From NCBI GenBank assembly GCA_937916485.1, contig CALFSV010000044.1:1-64000 (forward strand): 64,000 nucleotides of DNA. The letters run 5' to 3'. The notes under the pieces were generated by a model that was not told where the DNA came from, searched no databases, and saw nothing but the letters and a program-made list of their open reading frames with translations. A program made the position numbers and the translations under genes. The DNA is from an uncultured Paracoccaceae bacterium. GTDB lineage: Bacteria; Pseudomonadota; Alphaproteobacteria; Rhodobacterales; Rhodobacteraceae. Below are positions 52,040 to 61,757 of the stretch, in pieces; position 1 is the stretch's first letter; the number at the start of each line of letters is the position of its first letter.

Positions 52040-52777
52040 GTGCAGGACGACTTGGACAGGCCGCTGGCCTTGGCCTCGAAGGCCGCTTTGCCAAAATATG
52101 TCCGCATCTCCGAGCGCCTGATCCGCGACATCGCGGCAGGCCGGCTGACCGACGGGGCCCGGTTGCCGCCCGAACGCGAGATGGCAGTAGAGTTGGGCGC
52201 TTCAGTCGGGACCTTGCGCAAGGCGCTTGCCGATCTGGCGGACAAGGGGCTGTTGGAGCGTATCCAGGGCTCTGGCAACTATGTCCGGCAACGCCCCGAA
52301 GCAGCGTCGGTCTACGCATTCTTCCGGCTGGAGCGTCCCGAGGGGGGCGGCTTGCCGACGGCCCTATTGCTGTCGGTCAAGACGATGGCCAAGCCTGCCG
52401 ACATTCCCGCCTTTGGGACATCGTCCCTTGGGCACCGCATTCGGCGCTTGCGGATGCTGGATGACGCGGTCGTGGCGCTTGAGGAAATCTGGCTCGACGG
52501 TGGCTGCGCCAAGCGCATCGTAGCCGAGGATCTGTCGGAGTCGCTGTACCTCTACTACCGCGATGACCTTGGCCTTGTCGTCAGCCGGGTCGAGGACCGG
52601 ATCGGGATGGAGACCGTCCCAGACTGGGCCGACGAAAGGTTCGCCCCCGTGGCCGGAGCGCCCTGTGCCCATATCGAACGGCTTAGCTGGGCAGGGGATG
52701 GTCCGGCGATCGAGTATTCGCGCAATTGGTTCGATAAAGACCAGGCAAAGTATATTTGCCGCATGGGAAGAGGCTAA
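52040..52777 (+). CDS. GntR-family regulator, HutC/UTRA subgroup
   Basis: GTG 52040 has GAGGGG seven bases upstream and gives 245 residues. An ATG at 51989 is in frame but lacks a ribosome site and would cover the candidate operator. The winged helix is clear (LPPEREMAVELGASVGTLRKAL), followed by a UTRA ligand domain (VALEEIWLDGG to AIEYSRNWF). It is divergent from the smo-like operon and four bases before the Gfo/Idh gene, so it probably controls both. It differs in ligand-domain type from the two FadR-type regulators at 8.7 and 22.7 kb. Confidence 0.84.
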   Translation: MQDDLDRPLALASKAALPKYVRISERLIRDIAAGRLTDGARLPPEREMAVELGASVGTLRKALADLADKGLLERIQGSGNYVRQRPEAASVYAFFRLERPEGGGLPTALLLSVKTMAKPADIPAFGTSSLGHRIRRLRMLDDAVVALEEIWLDGGCAKRIVAEDLSESLYLYYRDDLGLVVSRVEDRIGMETVPDWADERFAPVAGAPCAHIERLSWAGDGPAIEYSRNWFDKDQAKYICRMGRG

Positions 52778-52781
52778 AATA

Positions 52782-53870
52782 TTGCAAAATGTAAATTATG
52801 GATTGGTCGGTTGCGGCATGATGGGGCAAGAGCACATCCGCAATATTGCCCTTTTGCCGGGGGCCCGGATCACGGTTGTCTACGATCCCGTCACCGCCCT
52901 TGCCGAACATGCCGCCGCTATGGCGGGCGGGGCGCGGGTGGCCTCGTCGCTGGCCGACCTGCTGTCGCAGCCCGACCTTGATGCGCTTGTCGTCGTCAGC
53001 CCCAACCACGTTCACGTCAGCCAGATGCGCGAGATTGCCGCGACCCGTCCCTTGCCTTTGCTGATGGAAAAGCCGCTTTATACCGACCCTGCGGACGCGG
53101 CTTTCGTGGCGTCGCTCAAGGACAGCTATCCCGCGCCGATCTGGGTGGCGATGGAATATCGCTACATGCCCCCGATGACCGCCATGATCGAGGCGGCGGA
53201 TGAGGCGACGGGCGGCATCAGGATGTTGACCATCCGCGAACACCGCTTTCCCTTCCTGCCCAAGATCGGGGACTGGAACCGGTTCAACAGCCAAACGGGC
53301 GGCACCATGGTCGAGAAGTGCTGCCATTTCTTTGACCTGATGCGGGTCATGCTGCACAGCGACCCGGTCCGGGTCATGGCCAGCGCCGGGCAGGGGGTGA
53401 ACCACCTTGAGGAAGAGATTGGTGGCAAGAGCCCGGACATCTGGGACCACGGCTATGTCCTTCTGGACTTTGCCAATGGTGCGCGGGCCATGCTGGAGCT
53501 TTGCATGTTCGCCGAAGGCAGCCGATATCAGGAAGAGGTGAGCGCGGTGGGGCCGGATGGCAAGATCGAGTGTTTCATCCCCGGTCCGGGCCGGTTCTGG
53601 CCGCAGAGCCTTGGCCCCGCGCCCTTGCCCCAGCTCGTGATCAGCCCGCGCAACCCCAAGGGACCTATGCATCAGGACATCCCCGTCGATCCTGCCTTGT
53701 TGACAGCCGGGGACCACAACGGATCGACCTTCTACCAGCACCAGAAGTTCAATGCCGTGGTGCGGGGCGAAGGCGAGGTTGAGGTGACGTTGCATGATGG
53801 TGCGATGGCCGTGGCCATAGGTATCGCAGCGCAAGACTCCGCCCGAACGGGGCAGGCGGTCCGCCTCTGA
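52782..53870 (+). CDS. Gfo/Idh/MocA family protein, candidate NAD-dependent glycosidase (GH188-like)
   Basis: The best start is TTG 52782, nine bases after GAGG and four bases after the gntR stop; it puts GLVGCGMMG at residues 7-15, as normal for the fold. It has 362 residues. EKPL and the segment GGTMVEKCCHFFDLMR hold the usual catalytic Lys and His. Its link to the smoABC-like operon through a shared regulator raises the possibility that it is one of the NAD-dependent sulfoquinovosidases, which belong to this fold and accompany sulfoquinovose pathways. Plain sugar dehydrogenase activity is the alternative. Confidence 0.78.
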   Translation: MQNVNYGLVGCGMMGQEHIRNIALLPGARITVVYDPVTALAEHAAAMAGGARVASSLADLLSQPDLDALVVVSPNHVHVSQMREIAATRPLPLLMEKPLYTDPADAAFVASLKDSYPAPIWVAMEYRYMPPMTAMIEAADEATGGIRMLTIREHRFPFLPKIGDWNRFNSQTGGTMVEKCCHFFDLMRVMLHSDPVRVMASAGQGVNHLEEEIGGKSPDIWDHGYVLLDFANGARAMLELCMFAEGSRYQEEVSAVGPDGKIECFIPGPGRFWPQSLGPAPLPQLVISPRNPKGPMHQDIPVDPALLTAGDHNGSTFYQHQKFNAVVRGEGEVEVTLHDGAMAVAIGIAAQDSARTGQAVRL

Positions 53871-53902
53871 CATCGTGGTCAGAGGAGAACCGGGGCGCAA
53901 AG

Positions 53903-54517
53903 TCAGATATCGAAAAAGACCGTTTCGTCAGGGCCTTGCAGGTGGATGTCGAACCGGTAGGCCCGGTCCCCGATCTTGCGGGCCAGCAGGGTCGGCACAC
54001 GGCTCTGATGCTCGATCCGGGTCAGGATCGGGTCAACGGCATTCGCTTCGGCCTCATCCTCGAAATAGATGCGGGTGTGCAGGCCGATGTTGATGCCCCG
54101 CGCCACCACCCAGGCGGTGATATGGGGGGCTTGCAGGCGGCCATCGGGCCAGGGCACCTGACCGGGCTTGACCGTTTCAAAGTGAAACTCTCCCGTCTCC
54201 ATGTCCCCCGGACTGCGGCCCCAGCCGGTAAAGTTCGGGTCCGCCACGCCGCGGGTTTCCTTGGGCGAGGGGTAGAGGCCTGCGGCATCGGCCTGCCAGA
54301 CCTCGATCATCGCGTCCTTCAAGACGCTGCCCATGCCGTCGAACACGGCGCCGGTCACGGTGATCTCGGTCCCCTTGACCGGGCCGGTTTTCATCGAGGT
54401 GCCCAGATCGCCGCCATAAATGCCGATCCCGGTAAAGTTGGGGGTGCAACCGATATGGACGTAAGGGCCTGCCGTTTGGGACGGGCTTTCCTTGAGGTAA
54501 GACAATGGTTGGGTCAT
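53903..54517 (-). CDS. pcaG: Protocatechuate 3,4-dioxygenase, alpha subunit
   Basis: The 204-residue intradiol-dioxygenase-fold subunit begins with the SPSQTAGPYVHIG block typical of PcaG, and FDGMGSVLKDAMIEVWQADAAG follows. It lacks the full iron-ligand set, as expected because the iron is held by the beta subunit. Its ATG overlaps the pcaH stop by four bases. Together they open the ring of protocatechuate to 3-carboxy-cis,cis-muconate. It is the last gene of pobA-pcaC-pcaH-pcaG. Confidence 0.92.
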   Translation of the reverse strand: MTQPLSYLKESPSQTAGPYVHIGCTPNFTGIGIYGGDLGTSMKTGPVKGTEITVTGAVFDGMGSVLKDAMIEVWQADAAGLYPSPKETRGVADPNFTGWGRSPGDMETGEFHFETVKPGQVPWPDGRLQAPHITAWVVARGINIGLHTRIYFEDEAEANAVDPILTRIEHQSRVPTLLARKIGDRAYRFDIHLQGPDETVFFDI

Positions 54518-55239
54518 CACACACCCTCCTGACGGTTTTCAAAGAACGACTGCCGCGCCCCGCGCAGGACTATGTCGAACTTGTAGGCAAGGGCGTCCAT
54601 CGGGACGGTCCGGTTCATGTCGAGGGGGGCGATCAGGGTCTTGATCGCTTCGGGGTTGCTCACAGCCCCAAGGATCGGGCAGCGCCAGATCAGCGGGTCG
54701 CCCTCGAAATACATCTGGGTGATCAGGCGCTGGGCAAAGGCCTGCCCAAAGATGCTGAAGTGAATATGGGCGGGCCGCCAGTCATTCATGCCGTTGGGCC
54801 AGGGGTAGGCGCCGGGGTGGATGGTGCGAAACTCGTAATGGCCCTCGGCGTCGGTGATCACCCGGCCGCAGCCACCAAAATTGGGGTCGAGCGCGGCAAG
54901 ATAGCTTTCCTTCTTGTGCCTGTAGCGGCCACCTGCATTGGCCTGCCACACCTCGACAAGGGCGCCGGGCACGCCGCGCCCGTTTTCGTCAAGGACCCTG
55001 CCATGCACCATGATGCGCGGTCCGATCGCCTCTTCTCCGGGGCGGGCGTAGTTCAGGATCAGGTCGTTATCGAGCTTGCCCAATATGTTATGGCCAAAGA
55101 CCGGCCCCGTCTCTTCGCTGATCGAGGTTGGAAAGCTGAGAAGCGCGGCCTGCGGTGACCGTTTGATCGTGGTCTTGTAGGGGGGGTAAAGGCCGGGCGG
55201 CTGCCAGCCCCGGTCGCGCACATGATACCCGTTGGACAT
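54517..55239 (-). CDS. pcaH: Protocatechuate 3,4-dioxygenase, beta subunit
   Basis: The 240-residue catalytic subunit holds the Fe(III) ligands: Tyr in GGRYRHKKE, Tyr in PGAYPWPNG and the two His in RPAHIHFS. The N-terminal [11 protein letters not shown] block is characteristic. It pairs with PcaG, whose gene overlaps. Upstream, pcaC ends one base before the intergenic step to pcaH. The ring-cleavage product would go to PcaB, which is not in this window. Confidence 0.93.
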   Translation of the reverse strand: MSNGYHVRDRGWQPPGLYPPYKTTIKRSPQAALLSFPTSISEETGPVFGHNILGKLDNDLILNYARPGEEAIGPRIMVHGRVLDENGRGVPGALVEVWQANAGGRYRHKKESYLAALDPNFGGCGRVITDAEGHYEFRTIHPGAYPWPNGMNDWRPAHIHFSIFGQAFAQRLITQMYFEGDPLIWRCPILGAVSNPEAIKTLIAPLDMNRTVPMDALAYKFDIVLRGARQSFFENRQEGV

Positions 55240-55240
55240 G

Positions 55241-55618
55241 CTACTCTCCCTTCATTTCCGAATAGGTCTGTTTGGCAAGCTTGATGGCATGATTGGCCTT
55301 GGGCACGCCTGCGTAGACGGCCACATGCAGAAAAGCCTGCATCACATCCTCGGGGCTAGCGCCGGTGTTGGCGCTGGCGCGGATGTGCATCGGGATTTCC
55401 TCGAAATTGCCAGTGGCGGCCAGCAGGGCCAGGGTCAGCATGGACCTTTCGCGCCGGCTGATGGTGTCGTCTGACCAGAGCGTGCCCCAAGCACCCTCGG
55501 TGATGAGGGTCTGAAAGGGCGCATCGAACGGCGTCTTGGCCGCCTCGGCCCGGTCGACATGGGCGTCGCCCAGAACCTCGCGCCGGGTCTTCATGCCCTC
55601 GGCCATCCTGTCGGTCAT
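55241..55618 (-). CDS. pcaC: 4-carboxymuconolactone decarboxylase
   Basis: The 125-residue AhpD-like helical protein of the carboxymuconolactone decarboxylase family has [27 protein letters not shown] and the [20 protein letters not shown] segment. It acts after PcaB in the beta-ketoadipate pathway, giving the enol-lactone. It starts 30 bases after the pobA stop and is not fused to PcaD, unlike the PcaL fusions of some bacteria. Confidence 0.9.
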   Translation of the reverse strand: MTDRMAEGMKTRREVLGDAHVDRAEAAKTPFDAPFQTLITEGAWGTLWSDDTISRRERSMLTLALLAATGNFEEIPMHIRASANTGASPEDVMQAFLHVAVYAGVPKANHAIKLAKQTYSEMKGE

Positions 55619-55648
55619 CCTGCGCTCCTTCGATAAGGCGACTGGCCC

Positions 55649-56818
<1,170 letters not shown>

Positions 56819-56843
56819 CTAGACCTCCCTGTGGTGGATAGAA

Positions 56844-56870
56844 TTTACTATTCCATTCAGGGCAAGTAAA
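56844..56870. promoter_or_regulatory. Candidate LysR operator between pobA and pcaQ
   Basis: TTTACT (56844-56849) and AGTAAA (56865-56870) form an inverted repeat spaced by 15 bases, close to the size of LysR T-N11-A boxes. A wider pair, GGCAAG/CTTGCC (56861-56866, 56891-56896), also spans the gap. Confidence 0.5.
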
Positions 56871-56910
56871 ATGACAAAATATCCTTATTGCTTGCCATCT
56901 TGGAAAGCAA

Positions 56911-57837
56911 ATGGACCGCCGTATCAAGTTTCGTCATCTGGACGCCTTCGTCGCCATCGCCCGGGCCAAAAGCCTCAAGCGGGGTGCCCTTCAGATCAAC
57001 CTGAGCCAGCCCGCGATGTCCAAAACCCTCAAGGACCTTGAAGACATCCTGGGCACGACCCTGATGGAGCGGGACCGCTCTGGCGTGCGCCTGACCGCGC
57101 AGGGAGAGGTGTTCCTGCACTATGCCGAGCAGAGCATTGCGGCCCTGCAACATGGTCTCACCAATATCGAAAGCCTTGGCAAAGGCACCGCCGTTCCGCT
57201 GTCGGTCGGGGCGATGCCCTCGGTCGCGGCGCAGTTCCTGCCCGAGGCGATGGCCGAATTTCGCGACATTTCGCCCGATACGGTGCTGCATATCGAAGAG
57301 GGGCCGCACAGCTTTCTGGTGGACCGGTTGCGGCGCGGGGCGCTGGATCTGGCGGTGGGGCGGTTGGGCCTGCCCGAGACGATGGTGGGGCTGACCTTTA
57401 CCCAGCTCTATTCCGAAAGCGTCGTTTTTGCCGTGGCGCCGGACCATCCGCTGGTCGGCAATCCCGATCTGATGGCGATCAACGATCACCTTGTCGTCTA
57501 TCCCCCAAAGGATGCCGCCATCCGGCCCCTTGTCGCCCGGTTCCTGATCAGTCAGGGCGTGGCGCTGTATGACCGGCGGATCGAAAGCACGTCGATGGCC
57601 ATCGGGCGGGCGCTGGCGCTGGGGCCGGGCCGGGCGGTCTGGGTGATCTCGCGCGGGGTGGTGGCGGCGGATGTGGCGGCCGGGCATCTGACCATCCTTG
57701 ATATTGATACTTCGCCCACCGCTGGCCCAGTGGGGATCATGTCGCGTGCAGATGCAGACCTGTCGGCGGCGGCGCGCCTGTTCAGCCGGATTCTGAAAGA
57801 CAGGGGCGAGGCGCATGGCAACCCGGCAGGGTTGTGA
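56911..57837 (+). CDS. pcaQ: LysR-family regulator, PcaQ type
   Basis: The 308-residue protein begins RRIKFRHLDAFVAIARAKSLKRGA and continues with the recognition helix near LSQPAMSKTLKDLEDILG, features I associate with PcaQ. The substrate domain follows. PcaQ activates pca genes with beta-carboxy-muconate or gamma-carboxymuconolactone. Divergent placement beside pobA-pcaCHG supports the call; a PobR-like role is possible. Confidence 0.85.
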   Translation: MDRRIKFRHLDAFVAIARAKSLKRGALQINLSQPAMSKTLKDLEDILGTTLMERDRSGVRLTAQGEVFLHYAEQSIAALQHGLTNIESLGKGTAVPLSVGAMPSVAAQFLPEAMAEFRDISPDTVLHIEEGPHSFLVDRLRRGALDLAVGRLGLPETMVGLTFTQLYSESVVFAVAPDHPLVGNPDLMAINDHLVVYPPKDAAIRPLVARFLISQGVALYDRRIESTSMAIGRALALGPGRAVWVISRGVVAADVAAGHLTILDIDTSPTAGPVGIMSRADADLSAAARLFSRILKDRGEAHGNPAGL

Positions 57838-57846
57838 CGCGTGACG

Positions 57847-57879
57847 AAATTAATTGCTATGCATGTGAACAATTAATTT
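57847..57879. promoter_or_regulatory. 10-base inverted repeat AAATTAATTG / CAATTAATTT
   Basis: Perfect arms at 57847-57856 and 57870-57879 with a 13-base spacer lie just after pcaQ and 42 bases before the crotonase gene. It is AT-only apart from one G/C pair, so it is a poor terminator stem. An operator for the crotonase-TRAP operon, perhaps for MarR or another regulator, fits better. Confidence 0.65.
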
Positions 57880-57920
57880 ATATAACAAAGTCGAAGTGAG
57901 GACGACGGCAGGGGGCTGGA

Positions 57921-58703
57921 ATGCCAGAGGGCGGCTTTACCGCGGATGTGATCCGCATGGAACGCGACGGCGCGCTGGCGATCCTGATATTTGACCGTCC
58001 GGCCAAGCGCAATGCGATGAACGACGACCTTGTCGATGCATTGGATGCGTTTTTCTCAAACATTCCCAAGGATGTACGGGCTGTGGTCCTGTATGGTGAG
58101 GGTGGGCATTTCTGCTCGGGCCTTGATCTGTCAGAGCATCGCCACCGTTCACCCGAAGAGACGGTCTACCATTCGCGCAATTGGCACCGTGTTGCCGACC
58201 TGATTGAATTTGGCGGCGTGCCGGTGGTGGCCGCCCTGACCGGCGCTGTGATTGGTGGCGGGCTTGAGATCGCGGCAGCCGCCCATGTGCGGGTGGCAGA
58301 GCCATCTGTCCGGTTCCAACTGCCCGAAGGGCGGCGCGGCATCTTTGTCGGCGGTGGCGCCACGGTGCGTGTTGGTCGTCTGCTTGGCCCCGATCGCATG
58401 CGCGAGATGATGTTGACCGGGCGCAGCTACGGCGCTGAGGAAGGGGTGACCCTTGGCCTTGCGCATTATGCAGTAGGCGAGGGGGAGGCTCTGGCCAAGG
58501 CCAAAGAGCTTGCCTTGCGGATCGCAGAGAACGCGCCCTTCTCCAACTATCTGATGATTAACGCGATCTCGCGGATCAACGACATGTCGCGCAGCGATGG
58601 CCTGTTCATGGAAAGCCTGTCGGCCGCCATGTCCCAGACCACCCCTGATGCGACGGAGGGTTTACAAGCCTTTCTGGAAAAGCGACCACCTAGTTTCAGG
58701 TGA
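57921..58703 (+). CDS. Crotonase/enoyl-CoA hydratase family protein
   Basis: The 260-residue crotonase-fold protein has the oxyanion segments HFCSGLDLSEH and GAVIGGGLEIAAAAH and the glutamate-type site near QLPEGRRGIFVGGG. It does not match the feruloyl-CoA hydratase/lyase pattern I know, so simple hydration of an aryl-enoyl-CoA is more likely. It is the first gene of a run with a TRAP transporter. The SDR and acyl-CoA dehydrogenase nearby complete a beta-oxidation-like set. The ligase and thiolase are not in the window. Confidence 0.84.
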   Translation: MPEGGFTADVIRMERDGALAILIFDRPAKRNAMNDDLVDALDAFFSNIPKDVRAVVLYGEGGHFCSGLDLSEHRHRSPEETVYHSRNWHRVADLIEFGGVPVVAALTGAVIGGGLEIAAAAHVRVAEPSVRFQLPEGRRGIFVGGGATVRVGRLLGPDRMREMMLTGRSYGAEEGVTLGLAHYAVGEGEALAKAKELALRIAENAPFSNYLMINAISRINDMSRSDGLFMESLSAAMSQTTPDATEGLQAFLEKRPPSFR

Positions 58704-58707
58704 GCAG

Positions 58708-58727
58708 AGGGCAGGGAGAGCCCTTTT
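58708..58727 (+). terminator. Short hairpin with T-run after crotonase gene
   Basis: AGGGC (58708-58712) pairs with GCCCT (58720-58724), followed by TTT. It is weak and probably an attenuator or processing point before the TRAP genes. Confidence 0.45.
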
Positions 58728-58773
58728 GTAAAAGTATCTGCAACGTCTATAAAACGATCCTTGGGAGGTTACC

Positions 58774-59808
58774 ATGAAGAGATGGACCCTACTTTCGACC
58801 ATCGCAGCAGGTGCGATGGCGCTTTCGGCCCTGCCGGTCGCAGCACAGGAAGTGACCCTGCGCCTGCACCAGTTCCTGCCGCCGATGTCGACTATACCTG
58901 CCCAGATCCTTGTGCCTTGGGGCGAAGGCCTGACCGAAGCGTCGGACGGTCGCATCGTTGTCCAGCACTTTGACGCCATGTCCCTTGGCGGTCGCCCCGG
59001 CGACCTGCTGGATCAGGCGCGCGACGGTGTTGTCGATCTGTCGATGACGCTGGTGGGCTATACCCCCGGCCGCTTCCCCCGCAGCGAAGTCTTTGAACTG
59101 CCCTTCATGATGACCGACCCTGTCGCCACGGCTCTGGCCTTCTGGCAGATGGTCGAGTCTGACTTTCAGGACAGTGAATACGCCGATGTGAAGATCCTTG
59201 GCGCATGGGTCCATGGCCCCGGCGTGATCCACACCGCGGACCCGGTCAACAGCCTTGAGGATATGCAGGGCAAGACCGTGCGCGGACCGACCCGCGTCAT
59301 CAATGACCTGCTGTCCGAGCTTGGGGCGACCTCTGTCGGCATGCCGCTGCCCGCTGTCCCCGAAGCGCTGTCCAAGGGTGTCATCAACGGCACCGTGATC
59401 CCGTGGGAGGTCACGCCTTCGGTGCGTCTGACCGAGCTTGTCACCAACCACACCGAGTTCTCGGGGGCAGAGGCGCTTTACACAGCGACCATCGTTCTGG
59501 CGATGAACAAAGACCGCTACGAGGCGCTTCCCAATGATCTGCGGGCAATCCTGGACGAGCAGTCGGGCGCGGCGCTGTCCACTTTTGCCGCCCAGGTCAT
59601 GTATGACTACGACGCCCCCGGTCGGGACATCGCGGTCGCCGCTGGCAACAACATCATCACGCTGGACGAGGCTGAAGTTGCCCGCTGGAAAGAGGCCTCC
59701 TTGCCGGTCATCGCCCGCTGGGTGGACGAGATGACCGCCCAAGGCATCGACGGTCAGGCCCTGATCGACGAAGCCCGCGAGCGGATCGCGGCCAACTCGG
59801 CCATGTAA
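58774..59808 (+). CDS. TRAP transporter substrate-binding protein (DctP family), second system
   Basis: The 344-residue protein has a signal peptide (KRW start, cleavage near PVAAQE, about 20-25) and the DctP blocks QGKTVRGPTRVINDL (conserved Arg) and NGTVIPWEVTPSVRL. TGGGAGGTTACC precedes the ATG. Its place between crotonase and HSD10-type genes suggests an aromatic or phenylpropanoid acid as ligand, which some DctP proteins bind. A 10-pair hairpin follows its stop. Confidence 0.9.
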   Translation: MKRWTLLSTIAAGAMALSALPVAAQEVTLRLHQFLPPMSTIPAQILVPWGEGLTEASDGRIVVQHFDAMSLGGRPGDLLDQARDGVVDLSMTLVGYTPGRFPRSEVFELPFMMTDPVATALAFWQMVESDFQDSEYADVKILGAWVHGPGVIHTADPVNSLEDMQGKTVRGPTRVINDLLSELGATSVGMPLPAVPEALSKGVINGTVIPWEVTPSVRLTELVTNHTEFSGAEALYTATIVLAMNKDRYEALPNDLRAILDEQSGAALSTFAAQVMYDYDAPGRDIAVAAGNNIITLDEAEVARWKEASLPVIARWVDEMTAQGIDGQALIDEARERIAANSAM

Positions 59809-59855
59809 GAGCGCCAGTGTCACGGCCACCCGAGGTTGGCCCGACCCTGGCGACG

Positions 59856-59880
59856 GACCGGGCGCTGCTGGCGCCCGGTC
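59856..59880 (+). terminator. Perfect GC hairpin after the second dctP-type gene
   Basis: GACCGGGCGC (59856-59865) and GCGCCCGGTC (59871-59880) are perfect 10-base arms around TGCTG, 47 bases after the binding-protein stop. No T-run follows, so mRNA stabilisation rather than termination is likely. Confidence 0.75.
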
Positions 59881-59902
59881 GACCCTCAACCCCTTCGAAA
59901 GC

Positions 59903-60430
59903 ATGGACATGTACAGCCTTCTGACCAAAGTGGCGGATTTCATTGCCCGCACGATGGCCTATGTCGGCGGCGCGACGCTGATCGCACTGGTGGTGATGAT
60001 CTGCATCTCAATCGCGGGGCGGACCCTTGTGCCCTTTGGGCTCAGCCCGGTGAAGGGCGATTTTGAATGGATCGAGATCGGCGTCGGTTTTGCCATTTTT
60101 GCCTTTCTGCCCTGGTGCCAGTTGCAGCGGGGCCATGCGGCGGTCGACCTGTTCGAGCCGGTCTTTCCCAAGGCGATGAACCGCGTCATCGACGTGATCG
60201 TCGACATCGGCATGTTTGCGGCCGCCACCATCATAGCCTGGCGGCTGTGGCTGGGCATGCTGGACAAGCAGCGCTACGGCGAGACGACGTTCATCCTGCA
60301 ATTCCCAGTCTGGACCGCCTATGCGGCCGGACTTGTCGGGGCGGTGGCCTTTGCGGCCGTCAGCCTTTACTGCGTCATTCGTTCAGGCCGCCGACTGGTG
60401 TTGCCGCGGCGTGAGGGTGAACATGTCTAA
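59903..60430 (+). CDS. TRAP transporter small permease (DctQ family), second system
   Basis: The 175-residue membrane protein has four hydrophobic helices, the normal DctQ size. It contains FEWIEIGVGFAIFAFLPWCQLQRGHAAVD, where the short QRGHAAVD motif is family-typical. The start is ATG 59903 or the ATG two codons later; no strong ribosome site is seen. Its 3' end overlaps the dctM start by eight bases. Confidence 0.87.
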   Translation: MDMYSLLTKVADFIARTMAYVGGATLIALVVMICISIAGRTLVPFGLSPVKGDFEWIEIGVGFAIFAFLPWCQLQRGHAAVDLFEPVFPKAMNRVIDVIVDIGMFAAATIIAWRLWLGMLDKQRYGETTFILQFPVWTAYAAGLVGAVAFAAVSLYCVIRSGRRLVLPRREGEHV

Positions 60431-61745
60431 CATCGAACTGGCGATCTGGTCCTTTCCGGTCCTATTGTTCCTGATCTTCTTGCGCATTCCCATCGCGCTG
60501 GCGATGTTGGCCGTGGGCTTTGGCGGCACGTTCCTTGTGACGGGCACGCCCAATATGACGCTCAACCAGCTCAAGAACCTGACGTTTGGTACGTTCTCAA
60601 GCTATTCGCTGTCGATCATCCCCCTGTTCCTGCTGATGGGCCAGTTTGCGACGCTGTCGGGCATGTCGGCCTCGCTGTTCCGGGCAGCGGAAAGCTTTCT
60701 TGGCCATCGCAAGGGCGGGGTGGCGATGTCAGCCATCGGCGCCTGTGCCGGTTTCGGCGCGATCTGCGGATCATCGCTCGCCACGGCGGCCACGATGGGG
60801 CAGGTGGCTTTGCCCGAGTTGCGGCGCTACGGCTACCCCGGATCGCTGGCCACTGGTGCGCTGGCGGCAGGGGGCACCCTTGGCATCCTGATCCCGCCTT
60901 CGGTCATTCTGGTGATCTATGCCATCCTGACTGAACAGAACATTGCCAAACTGTTCGTGGCCGCGATGATCCCCGGCATTCTGGCAGCACTGGGCTATAT
61001 GCTGGCGATTGCCATCTGGGTCCGCGTCTCACCAAACTCGGCCATCGTGCGCGAGCGGATCGTCTGGTCCGAACGCCTGATCGCGCTGGCCAAGGTATGG
61101 CCGGTGCTGACGATCTTTCTGGTCGTCGTGGGCGGTATCTATCTTGGTATCTTTACCCCGACCGAGGCGGCGGCGGTTGGTGCAGCCGGGACCGGCATCG
61201 CGGCCCTTGCATCAGGCCAGATGAGCGTGGCCAAGCTGCGCCAGGCGATCCTCGCCACGGCCTCGTCCACGGCGATGATCTTTCTGATCGTTTTGGGGGC
61301 GGGCCTTTACAATGGGTTCCTTGCCCTGACGCAGCTGCCCCAGACCTCGGCCCTTTGGGTGAGTGAGCAAGGGTTTTCCCCCTGGCTGATCCTGACCATC
61401 GTCTTGCTGATGTATCTGGCCTTTGGCTGCATCATGGATTCGCTGTCGATGGTCCTTTTGACTGTCCCGATCATCTATCCGATCATGCTCGCCCTCGACT
61501 TTGGGTTGTCGCCTGACGAGTTTGGCCTGTGGTTCGGCATTCTGGTGCTGATCGTGGTCGAGGTTGGGCTGATCACCCCGCCGGTGGGGATGAACCTCTT
61601 TATCATCAACGGTATGGCCCGCGATATCCCGATCGGTCAGACCTTTCGGGGGGCGCTGCCATTTGTCACCACCGATGTCATCCGGGTCGCCATTCTGGCG
61701 TCTTTCCCGTCGATCACACTCTGGCTGGTCTGGGCGATCTACTAG
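60423..61745 (+). CDS. TRAP transporter large permease (DctM family), second system
   Basis: ATG 60423, five bases after GAGGG, gives 440 residues, the standard DctM length. There are about twelve hydrophobic segments, with GGTLGILIPPSVILVIYA and FGCIMDSLSMVLLTVPI blocks. It forms the sodium-coupled channel with the DctQ partner. It meets the SDR gene head-on with 12 bases between stops. Confidence 0.9.
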   Translation: MSNIELAIWSFPVLLFLIFLRIPIALAMLAVGFGGTFLVTGTPNMTLNQLKNLTFGTFSSYSLSIIPLFLLMGQFATLSGMSASLFRAAESFLGHRKGGVAMSAIGACAGFGAICGSSLATAATMGQVALPELRRYGYPGSLATGALAAGGTLGILIPPSVILVIYAILTEQNIAKLFVAAMIPGILAALGYMLAIAIWVRVSPNSAIVRERIVWSERLIALAKVWPVLTIFLVVVGGIYLGIFTPTEAAAVGAAGTGIAALASGQMSVAKLRQAILATASSTAMIFLIVLGAGLYNGFLALTQLPQTSALWVSEQGFSPWLILTIVLLMYLAFGCIMDSLSMVLLTVPIIYPIMLALDFGLSPDEFGLWFGILVLIVVEVGLITPPVGMNLFIINGMARDIPIGQTFRGALPFVTTDVIRVAILASFPSITLWLVWAIY

Positions 61746-61757
61746 GCCGCCTGTCGC

